A program made the translations under genes and the position numbers. A stretch of 11,231 nt of DNA from an uncultured Clostridia bacterium (GTDB lineage: Bacteria > Bacillota > Clostridia > TANB77 > CAG-508): the NCBI GenBank assembly GCA_934167685.1, contig CAKPLQ010000041.1, forward strand, positions 1 to 11,231, given 5' to 3'. Below the pieces are notes generated by a model. It searched no databases and was not told where the DNA came from. It saw only the letters and a program-made list of their open reading frames with translations. Within the stretch, counting starts at the first letter, position 1. Each line of letters begins with the position of its first letter. This document shows positions 1 through 6,588 of the stretch, piece after piece.

Positions 1-1571
1 TCTACATTTATAATGTCTGTAAAGTTTTCTGTTAAAAGTTTATTTACTACTTTTCCAAGTTCAGTTGGAATTAATTGCTTTTGTTCCTTTTCTATATATC
101 TTCTTTCTAATATAGTAGTAATTGTTGGAGAATATGTACTTGGTCTACCTATTCCTTTTTCTTCTAACGCTTTTACAAGGCTTGCTTCTGTATATCTTGC
201 TGGAGGTTCTGTAAAGCTTTGTTTTGGATTTATTGATTGTTCTTTTACCTCTTGATTAACTTCTAATTCAGGAATAATGCCTTCTTCCTCTTCTTGTTTT
301 TCATCAGTACCTTCTACATATAATGTCATAAATCCTTTGAATTTTAAATTTTGTCCATTTGCTTTAAATGTATATTTGTTTGCATCTATTATTACTGACA
401 TTGTATCATATACAGCTGGTGTCATTTGACTTGCCATAAACCTGTTATATATTAATTTGTAAAGTTTATATTGATCTTTTGTTAAAGAATCTTTTATATT
501 ATCTGGTTCTAAATCTGCATATGTTGGTCTTATACCTTCGTGAGCATCTTGTGCTTCTTTGTTTGTTTTATAATATCTATTTTCGTAATATTCCTCTCCA
601 TATGTTTCTAATATATGTTGCTTTGCAGCTGCTCTTGCTTCTTCTGATATTCTTGTAGAATCTGTTCTCATATATGTTATTAATCCTACTGTTCCTTTTT
701 CCGGTATTTTTACACCTTCATATAAACCTTGAGCTACTGACATTGTTTTCTTTAATGTAAATCCTAGCTTTCTTGATGCTTCTTGTTGCATTGTACTTGT
801 TGTAAATGGTGGTGCCGGAGTTCTTTTCTTTTCACCTTTTTTTACTTCTTCTACTATATATTTGGCATTTTTTATGCTAGATAGTATTTCATTAACTTGT
901 TCTTGGCTATGAATTTCTTGTTTCTTTTTATCTTTTCCAAAGAATTTTGCCTCAAATGTTTTTTTAGATTTTTCATCTAATAATTTTACATATATGTTCC
1001 AATATTCTTCTGGAATGAATTTTTCAATTTCTTCTTCTCTGTCTACAATTAGTTTAACTGCAACTGATTGTACTCTACCTGCTGATAGACCTCTTCTAAC
1101 TTTTTTCCATAATATTGGACTTATTTTGTATCCAACTATTCTGTCTAATACTCTTCTTGCTTGTTGAGCATCTACTAAATTAACATCAATATCTCTAGGT
1201 TCTTTTATTGCTTTTTGAACTGCTGATTTGGTAATCTCATTAAATGTTACTCTTGTAATCTTGTCTTTATCTACATCTAATATATATGATAGATGCCATG
1301 CTATTGCTTCTCCTTCACGGTCAGGGTCAGTTGCCAAATATACTTTTTTTGCTGACTTGGCATCTTTTTTTAATTCTTTTATTAAATCTCCCTTTCCTCT
1401 GATGTTTATATATTCTGGTTCAAAATTATTTTCTATGTTTATTCCTAATTTTGATTTTGGCAAATCTCTTATATGTCCCATTGATGCGACTACTTTGGTA
1501 TTGCCTCCTAAAAATTTTTTTATTGTATTTGCTTTGGCTGGTGATTCTACTATTATTAATTTATCTGTCAC
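1..1571 (-). CDS. topA: DNA topoisomerase I (type IA), N-terminal 523 codons; 3' end cut by window edge
   Basis: Type IA topoisomerase that relaxes negative supercoils by cutting and passing one DNA strand in the cytoplasm. The reading frame is open from a GTG start to the left edge of the window, where it is cut after 523 codons plus two bases. The N-terminus has the TOPRIM glutamate (LIIVESPAKA, E9). The acidic TOPRIM triad is in ATDPDREGE (D82, D84, E86, with E88 following). The catalytic tyrosine is Y300 in GLITYMRTDST. Other family hallmarks are LSAGRVQSVAV and PPARYTEASLVKALEEKGIG. The missing C-terminus would normally carry zinc-finger modules, and Firmicutes TopA is roughly 690 residues. 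The GTG start is chosen because it puts E9 in the same place as in E. coli TopA, no in-frame start lies just upstream, and an AGGAAGGAG Shine-Dalgarno sits 11 nt before it. It follows the DUF6514-like gene by 44 bp with no terminator, so the two are probably co-transcribed. Confidence 0.97.
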   Translation of the reverse strand, partial: MTDKLIIVESPAKANTIKKFLGGNTKVVASMGHIRDLPKSKLGINIENNFEPEYINIRGKGDLIKELKKDAKSAKKVYLATDPDREGEAIAWHLSYILDVDKDKITRVTFNEITKSAVQKAIKEPRDIDVNLVDAQQARRVLDRIVGYKISPILWKKVRRGLSAGRVQSVAVKLIVDREEEIEKFIPEEYWNIYVKLLDEKSKKTFEAKFFGKDKKKQEIHSQEQVNEILSSIKNAKYIVEEVKKGEKKRTPAPPFTTSTMQQEASRKLGFTLKKTMSVAQGLYEGVKIPEKGTVGLITYMRTDSTRISEEARAAAKQHILETYGEEYYENRYYKTNKEAQDAHEGIRPTYADLEPDNIKDSLTKDQYKLYKLIYNRFMASQMTPAVYDTMSVIIDANKYTFKANGQNLKFKGFMTLYVEGTDEKQEEEEGIIPELEVNQEVKEQSINPKQSFTEPPARYTEASLVKALEEKGIGRPSTYSPTITTILERRYIEKEQKQLIPTELGKVVNKLLTENFTDIINV

Positions 1572-1615
1572 TTCGTTTTCCGCTCCTTCCTGTTTATACT
1601 TCTATGTATTGTAGC

Positions 1616-1942
1616 TTAATTTTTTATTTTTTGCAAGTGCTTGTATTTTTTTATTTCTATTATTACATCTTCTAGCCCTATTGGAGTTACTTCATTTTCT
1701 TTTATTAATCCTAATATTTGATTAATTTCATTTTCATCATTTGTAAGATGTTCCATCTTATTTTGCTCGACTCCTATCTTCTCTCTGTATTCTGTTTTTA
1801 TTACTTGAATCCCGTAGATTAACTTATTTTCTCTTTTCTCTTCATCTGTTATTTTATAATATTCTACTTTTATTGGATAATTTATTCCTGCTTCTGATAG
1901 TTTGTCGCGGTTTATAAAAATGCTTCCAAAAAAGTTTTTCAA
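1616..1942 (-). CDS. Small uncharacterised protein, DUF6514-like
   Basis: A 108-residue soluble protein of unknown function with no signal peptide or membrane segment. Sequence features are an alternation of beta-like and charged stretches (VEYYKI, LIYGIQVIKTEY). Its C-terminal half, around residues 70-95, contains INQILGLIKENEVTPIGLEDVI. The pattern 'YGI(Q/E)V.K...' followed by 'N.VTP..L.DVI' is what I recall of the clostridial DUF6514 family; that assignment is from memory and was not searched. The frame begins with TTG, preceded by a strong purine-rich site (AGGGGAGGGAG, with AGGGGAG 8 nt upstream), which supports a non-ATG start. A good promoter lies about 30 bp further upstream (1970-1998). 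It is the first gene of a probable two-gene unit with topA, which hints at a link to DNA topology or simply shared expression. The high lysine, glutamate and isoleucine content matches its neighbours, so there is no sign of transfer. Confidence 0.8.
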   Translation of the reverse strand: MKNFFGSIFINRDKLSEAGINYPIKVEYYKITDEEKRENKLIYGIQVIKTEYREKIGVEQNKMEHLTNDENEINQILGLIKENEVTPIGLEDVIIEIKKYKHLQKIKN

Positions 1943-1969
1943 TTTTCTCCCTCCCCTTTTATAATATTT

Positions 1970-1998
1970 ACTATAATACTTTATATAAGAAATTGCAA
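1970..1998 (-). promoter_or_regulatory. Sigma-A-type promoter for the DUF6514-like gene and topA
   Basis: Read on the minus strand, a -35 box TTGCAA (1998-1993) is followed after exactly 17 bp by a -10 box TATAGT (1975-1970). These match the consensus at 4/6 and 5/6. Transcription would start near 1963, about 20 bp before the TTG start, and would include the strong ribosome binding site. This is the only good minus-strand promoter seen between the upstream terminator and the gene. Confidence 0.6.
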
Positions 1999-2134
1999 GA
2001 ACTTTTCACCGCAAGTTTTAGCATATTACGAGCCTGCTCGACAGCATTCTACACACTTGTCTTTTTATATCTAATTTCTCTTATAAAATGCTTTTTATTG
2101 TCGACTTTTTTCTTATGTATTTTATGTAAATTTA

Positions 2135-2143
2135 TGCTATAAT
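2135..2143 (+). promoter_or_regulatory. Plus-strand extended -10 promoter (candidate)
   Basis: The sequence TGCTATAAT contains a perfect TATAAT (2138-2143) preceded by the TGn extension (2135-2137). No convincing -35 box is found at 16-18 bp, which an extended -10 can tolerate. Transcription would begin near 2150 and run rightward into the bidirectional terminator at 2246-2276, producing an RNA of about 125 nt. In AT-rich DNA a chance TATAAT is common, so this call depends on the structured downstream sequence. Confidence 0.4.
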
Positions 2144-2149
2144 ATTTTT

Positions 2150-2276
2150 AACAAAAGGATTTTATATTCTTTAGGAGACCGGGATTCTTATTTGTTTCAT
2201 TGTATTGATAAATCATCTTTTTATTCTATTTATCAATATATATTTAAAAAGACACATGTTTGTATGTGTCTTTTTT
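2150..2276 (+). ncRNA. Candidate small RNA on the plus strand (three hairpins ending in a terminator)
   Basis: The putative transcript starts downstream of the extended -10 promoter. The first hairpin pairs AAAGGAT (2154-2160) with ATTCTTT (2166-2172). It includes one G-U pair on the plus strand that would be an A-C mismatch on the minus strand. A GC-richer single-stranded stretch around 2173-2190 contains AGGAGACCGGG. A perfect 11-bp stem then pairs 2203-2213 with 2228-2238 around a 14-nt loop. The last hairpin (2251-2257 with 2264-2270) is followed by six T residues, a classic intrinsic terminator. I do not recognise a known RNA family. No ribosome binding site is well placed for a short reading frame: the TTG at 2192 lies 15-16 nt from the AGGAG. 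The function is unknown, and expression is inferred only from the promoter-structure-terminator layout. Confidence 0.3.
2246..2276. terminator. Bidirectional intrinsic terminator
   Basis: A 7-bp stem GACACAT/ATGTGTC (2251-2257 and 2264-2270) with a 6-nt loop is flanked by five A residues on the left and six T residues on the right. Each strand therefore reads as a hairpin followed by a U-tract. On the minus strand it ends the methyltransferase transcript, starting only a few bases past that gene's stop codon (2281-2279). On the plus strand it could end the candidate small RNA. Confidence 0.8.
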
Positions 2277-2278
2277 AT

Positions 2279-3070
2279 TTATCTCGAAAGTTTTTGTCTT
2301 ACATATTCATACATCACTACTCCTGCAGCAACAGAAGCATTAAGACTTTCAGTTTTTCCTATCATAGGTATTTTAGCTTTTTCATCTGCCATTTCTTGAA
2401 TTTCTTTTGATACTCCATTTGATTCATTACCTATAACTATTATCTTTTTATTGAATTGAATATCATAAATACTATTTTCAGTTTGTAAAGATGTAACCAT
2501 TAGTTTAAAATGATGTCTTCTCATTTCTTTTATAGCTTGAGGCAAACTTTCTACTTCTATTATCTTTACTCTAAAAATCGCTCCCATTGTTGAACGTACA
2601 ACTTTAGAATTAAATGCATCTGCTGTTCCTTTTGATACTATTATTTGATTTAGTCCTATGCTGTCTACCGTTCTTAATATAGTTCCTAAGTTTCCTGGGT
2701 CTTGCACATCATCTAATGCAACTATTATATCTTGAGTATAATCAATTTCTCCATCTGCATTTTCCTTTTCTATAATCGCCATTATTCCTTGTGGATTTGT
2801 TACTTGAGTAATTGAGTTAAATATTTTATCCGTTACATATACACATTCATATTTTGCAATTTCGTACATTATGTGTGTTGAGATTTCATATGTTCTGGTT
2901 GTATCTTCACATATTATTATCTTTTTAATTTTTGCGTTTTCTTTTACCGCTTCTTCTATTAATTTTACACCTTCTATAATGTATTCATTGCTTTCATCTC
3001 TGTATTTTTTGTCTTTTAATTTTTTTATATGTTTTATCAACTCATTATCTTTACTTGAAATTACTTGCAT
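2279..3070 (-). CDS. TrmH/SpoU-family RNA 2'-O-ribose methyltransferase
   Basis: A 263-residue SPOUT-class enzyme that transfers a methyl group from S-adenosylmethionine to a ribose 2'-OH in structured RNA, probably 23S rRNA. The N-terminal ~100 residues (SSKDNELIKHIKKLKDKKYR... EYIIEGVKLIEEA) look like the SpoU substrate-binding domain. The catalytic knot domain has all three SpoU motifs. Motif 1 is LDDVQDPGNLGTILR (119-133, with N127 and catalytic R133). Motif 2 is IVIGNESNGVS (211-221, E216). Motif 3 is IPMIGKTESLNASVAAG (234-250, N244). Length and layout resemble B. subtilis YsgA, reported as RlmP acting on 23S rRNA G2553, and also RlmB-type enzymes; the target base cannot be set from sequence alone. 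The ATG start has an AAAGGAAAG site just upstream. It begins 47 bp after the mfd stop with no terminator between, so it is likely the last gene of the topB-mfd unit. Confidence 0.9.
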   Translation of the reverse strand: MQVISSKDNELIKHIKKLKDKKYRDESNEYIIEGVKLIEEAVKENAKIKKIIICEDTTRTYEISTHIMYEIAKYECVYVTDKIFNSITQVTNPQGIMAIIEKENADGEIDYTQDIIVALDDVQDPGNLGTILRTVDSIGLNQIIVSKGTADAFNSKVVRSTMGAIFRVKIIEVESLPQAIKEMRRHHFKLMVTSLQTENSIYDIQFNKKIIVIGNESNGVSKEIQEMADEKAKIPMIGKTESLNASVAAGVVMYEYVRQKLSR

Positions 3071-3117
3071 ATTTTAACTTTCCTTTCTTTTTTGAGCTTG
3101 GCAGTCTAAAATCATGA

Positions 3118-6100
3118 TTAATTTTCACCTAAGCCTTTTAAAAATTCTATAGTTTCCCTTAAGCAACCTTTTTCTGTACTATCTTGAAGAACCAATGTTA
3201 TTTGTGGTTTTATTCCTTGTGTAAATTTTATTCTATTTTTATATTTTTTCACCAACTCATTTACATCAATATTCAATTCTCCGGCTTCAAACATAAACAA
3301 TACAAAATTTCTTTTTCCTTGTACTTTACTAATTTTTAGCTTTTTGCATAATGTTTTTATTCTTGCTATATCTAATAAGTTTTCTATTTCATTCGGCATA
3401 TTTCCAAATCTATCTATCATTTCATCTACAACATTTTGTATATCTTCTTCATTTTTACATAGTGCAATATCTTGATACATTTCAATCTTTTGACTTGAAT
3501 CTGAAATATATTCGTCTGGAATATAGCTTGTTACATCTAAATCTATTTGCACCTCTATTTCTGGTACAACCTTTTCTCCTTGAATTTCTCTTACTACTTC
3601 ATCTAATAAATTGCAGTACGTATCATATCCTACTTGCTCTAAATGACCATGTTGAATTTCACCAAGTAAGCTTCCTGCTCCCCTAATTTCTAGGTCTCTC
3701 ATAGCTATTTTAAATCCTGAACCAAATTCCGTAAATTCCTTTATTGCTTTTAATCTTTTATCTGCAACTTCTGATAATAGTTTGTTTCTTTTATATGTTA
3801 CATATGCATACCCTTGTCTGTCTGACCTTCCTACTCTTCCTCTTATTTGATATAACTGTGCCAATCCCATTCTATCCGCATTTTCTACTATTATTGTGTT
3901 TGCATTTGGGATATCAATTCCTGATTCTAGAATTGTTGTGCATACTAAAATATCTGTTTTACCTTCTATAAATTCTTCCATTATATCTTCTATTTCATTT
4001 CCTGTCATTCTTCCATGTGCATATGTAACTTTTGCCCCTGGAACAAGTGATTCTATTTCATTTGCTTTTTGCATGATTTTTTCTACATTATTGAATAAAT
4101 AAAATACCTGTCCTTTTCTTTCTAATTCTCTTGTTATTGCTTCTCTAATTACTTCTTGGTCATATTCTAATACATAAGTTTGTACTGGCTTTCTGTTATA
4201 TGGTGGTTCATATATAACTGACATGTCTCTAACTCCAACTATTGACATATGTAATGTTCTTGGAATAGGTGTTGCTGTCATTGTTAATACATCTATATTT
4301 GTTTTGTATTGCTTTATTTTTTCTTTTGCTTTTACTCCAAAACGATGTTCTTCGTCTATTATTAATAAGCCTAAGTCTTTAAATTCCACATCTTCACTTA
4401 ATATTCTATGTGTTCCAATAACTACATCCACTTCTCCGAGTTTTAGTCTTTTTATTATATCTCTTTGTTGTTTAGGTGTTCTAAATCTATTTAGTACTTC
4501 TACTTTTGTTCCAAATCCTTGCATTCTATCTTTAAATTCTTTGTATTGTTGTTCTGCTAATACTGTTGTTGGTGCTAAATATGCTACTTGTTTTCCTCCC
4601 ATTACTGCTTTAAATGCTGCTCTTATTGCTACTTCTGTTTTTCCATATCCAACATCTCCACAAAGTAGTCTGTCCATTGGTTTATCATTTTCCATATCTT
4701 TTTTTACTTCGTCTATACAACGCAATTGATCATCTGTTTCTTGATATGGAAAGCTGTCTTCAAATTGATTTTGCCATGGTGAATCTTTTGGGAATGCATA
4801 TCCTTTTGCTTTTTCTCTTTTAGCATATAATTCTATTAATTCTTTAGCCACTTCTCTTAGATTTTTCTTTACTTTTGCTTTTGTTTTTAACCATTCTTTT
4901 GAACCTAATTTATTTACTTTTAGTCCACCTTCATCTCCACCAACATATTTTCTGATGCTGTCTAATTGATTTGTTGGCACATATAAGATATCATCACCAT
5001 AATATTTTATTTTTATATAGTCTTTTGTCGTTCCATCTGCAGTTATAGTATTTACTCCTATAAAAATTCCTATTCCATAATTTTTGTGTACTACGTAGTC
5101 TCCTATTTTTAGGTCTGCAAATACTACTTTTTCGCCTTCTTTGAATGCTGAATTTTTATATGTCTTTCTTTTTTCTCCTTCTATTAATTCTTGTGATGTT
5201 ATAACAAGTTGATTTGTATCGAAACATTCAAAGCCTGCTGATAGTTTTCCTACTGTAACTGTTACTAAACTCTCTGTATTTTTTACTATTATTGTTTTGT
5301 CTAATTTTTCTTCATATTTATTTATTATTTCATGTTCATTTAGTAATGCACATATTTTTTTAGCTTTCTCTTTTGTTTCTGCCAAAATATATATTTTCTT
5401 TTTAGCTTCTTGCGCTTTTATTAATTCTTTAAATAATATTTCTATTTCGCTTTTATAAAAATTCTTTTCTTTATATACCCAATTATATTTTTCTGCTTGT
5501 ATTTTTAGTTCATCATCTGTTTTTGCAAGATATATTAATTGTCTTTTTTCTATTTTCTCGTCAAATTGAGCATAATTCATTATTGTTTTTATTGCATCTG
5601 GTACTATTTTTCCTTTTTCTGCTAATAGTTGCATTACATTTTGACTATCTAAATTTAAATTTTCTATTCTTTGGTTTATTTTGTTTATTTCATCTAATGC
5701 AATTATAAATTTGTCATTTAAGTAGTCCAATATTGTTTCTTGCTTTTCATAAAAACAGTTTAAGTATTTATCTATTTTGCTTATATAGTTCCCGCTTCTG
5801 ATTGTTCCTATGTCTTGTTTTACTTGTTCTTGTAATTTTTCATTATATATTGTATTTCCAATTTTGTTTATTACAGTAGCAATGTCTGTTTCTAGTAAAT
5901 ATTCATGTGCTGGAAATATTGTTGCTGTATCTGTATTTTCTGTTGACCTTTGACTTACTATATTAAAATATCTAATTGAGTCTACTTCGTCTCCCCAGAA
6001 TTCTATTCTTATTCCTTTTTTGTCTGTTATTGATACATCTACAATTCCACCTCTTACACTAAATTGTCCTCTTCCATCTATTAAGTCATATCTTACATAT

Positions 6101-6576
6101 CCTAAATCGATAAGTTTTTGTTTTACGTCTTCTAATTTGTGTTCTTCTCCTATTTTGAATTTTAAAACATTTTTGTATAATACATCTTTGCTTATCATTT
6201 TTTGTGCTACTGCTTCTATTGTTGTTACTACTATTCCTGTTTTCATTTCTTGAACTTGATTTAGTGCTTCTATTCTTTCATATGGCAGGTTTTTACTTTC
6301 TGCTATAAAGTCATATGTTACTATTTCTTTTTTTGGAATGTAAGTTATTTTATCTGTAAAATATTTTAAGTCTTCTATCATCTTTCTTGCTTGTATTTCA
6401 TTATATGTAATTATACAGATTGGCTTTTTCGCAAATTCTTTTGTCGCAGATAACATCTGCACCATTCCAACGTCTGTTAAGCCCGATATAGCTATCGGAC
6501 TTTCTTTATTTTCTATATTTTTTATATATTCACAAAATTTCGAATTTTTTCCTAACTCTCCTATTATTGTATTCAT
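3118..6576 (-). CDS. mfd: Transcription-repair coupling factor Mfd
   Basis: Full-length 1152-residue ATP-dependent DNA translocase that recognises RNA polymerase stalled at lesions, pushes it off the template and recruits UvrA for nucleotide excision repair. Residues 1 to about 350 form the UvrB-like N-terminal module (for example YDFIAESKNLPYERIEAL and FSVRGGIVDV). The RNA-polymerase-interacting CarD-like domain is near 489-560 (IGDYVVHKNYGIGIFIGV). The RecG-like motor follows, with Walker A GDVGYGKTE (640-648), Walker B DEEH (741-744), TMTATPIPRTL and motif VI QIRGRVGRSDR (910-920). A TRG-type relay segment comes next (to about 975), then the C-terminal TRCF domain (about 1005-1100). The length is normal for the family and nothing is missing. 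The start ATG is fixed by an AGGGG site 6 nt upstream that overlaps the topB stop codon, and only 9 bp separate the genes. That implies translational coupling with topB. Confidence 0.98.
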   Translation of the reverse strand: MNTIIGELGKNSKFCEYIKNIENKESPIAISGLTDVGMVQMLSATKEFAKKPICIITYNEIQARKMIEDLKYFTDKITYIPKKEIVTYDFIAESKNLPYERIEALNQVQEMKTGIVVTTIEAVAQKMISKDVLYKNVLKFKIGEEHKLEDVKQKLIDLGYVRYDLIDGRGQFSVRGGIVDVSITDKKGIRIEFWGDEVDSIRYFNIVSQRSTENTDTATIFPAHEYLLETDIATVINKIGNTIYNEKLQEQVKQDIGTIRSGNYISKIDKYLNCFYEKQETILDYLNDKFIIALDEINKINQRIENLNLDSQNVMQLLAEKGKIVPDAIKTIMNYAQFDEKIEKRQLIYLAKTDDELKIQAEKYNWVYKEKNFYKSEIEILFKELIKAQEAKKKIYILAETKEKAKKICALLNEHEIINKYEEKLDKTIIVKNTESLVTVTVGKLSAGFECFDTNQLVITSQELIEGEKRKTYKNSAFKEGEKVVFADLKIGDYVVHKNYGIGIFIGVNTITADGTTKDYIKIKYYGDDILYVPTNQLDSIRKYVGGDEGGLKVNKLGSKEWLKTKAKVKKNLREVAKELIELYAKREKAKGYAFPKDSPWQNQFEDSFPYQETDDQLRCIDEVKKDMENDKPMDRLLCGDVGYGKTEVAIRAAFKAVMGGKQVAYLAPTTVLAEQQYKEFKDRMQGFGTKVEVLNRFRTPKQQRDIIKRLKLGEVDVVIGTHRILSEDVEFKDLGLLIIDEEHRFGVKAKEKIKQYKTNIDVLTMTATPIPRTLHMSIVGVRDMSVIYEPPYNRKPVQTYVLEYDQEVIREAITRELERKGQVFYLFNNVEKIMQKANEIESLVPGAKVTYAHGRMTGNEIEDIMEEFIEGKTDILVCTTILESGIDIPNANTIIVENADRMGLAQLYQIRGRVGRSDRQGYAYVTYKRNKLLSEVADKRLKAIKEFTEFGSGFKIAMRDLEIRGAGSLLGEIQHGHLEQVGYDTYCNLLDEVVREIQGEKVVPEIEVQIDLDVTSYIPDEYISDSSQKIEMYQDIALCKNEEDIQNVVDEMIDRFGNMPNEIENLLDIARIKTLCKKLKISKVQGKRNFVLFMFEAGELNIDVNELVKKYKNRIKFTQGIKPQITLVLQDSTEKGCLRETIEFLKGLGEN

Positions 6577-6582
6577 TTTTTA

Positions 6583-6588
6583 CCCCTA
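6583..6588 (-). promoter_or_regulatory. mfd ribosome binding site overlapping the topB stop codon
   Basis: The Shine-Dalgarno AGGGG (6587-6583) uses the last two bases of the topB TAG stop codon (6588-6586) and lies 6 nt before the mfd ATG. A ribosome ending topB therefore finishes on the mfd initiation site, so mfd translation is likely coupled to topB translation. Confidence 0.75.

Larger units (their letters stand above)
1943..2278. other. 336-bp intergenic region with divergent promoters and RNA-like structure
   Basis: No protein-coding gene is supported here. From left to right it holds the DUF6514-like gene's ribosome binding site, a minus-strand sigma-A-type promoter (1970-1998), and a GC-richer island with a perfect short palindrome (2029-2040, CGAGC-CT-GCTCG). 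Next come an inverted repeat at 2043-2092, a plus-strand extended -10 promoter (2135-2143), a candidate plus-strand small RNA with three hairpins, and a bidirectional terminator (2246-2276). It separates the topB-mfd-methyltransferase unit from the DUF6514-topA unit. Confidence 0.7.

Noticed and set aside
1943..2278. A 6S RNA, tRNA or known riboswitch in the large intergenic gap
   Set aside because: No closing helix of 6S type, no cloverleaf with a TTC loop and no known aptamer motif could be recognised.
2192..2410. Short plus-strand open frames starting near 2192 and 2205
   Set aside because: They run through the terminator and into the 3' end of the methyltransferase gene on the other strand. 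The TTG at 2192 is poorly spaced from the AGGAG at 2173.
4223..4729. A 168-codon open frame on the plus strand inside mfd
   Set aside because: It is antisense to the Mfd motor domain, with no ribosome binding site, and its composition is typical of reverse-strand translation of AT-rich genes.
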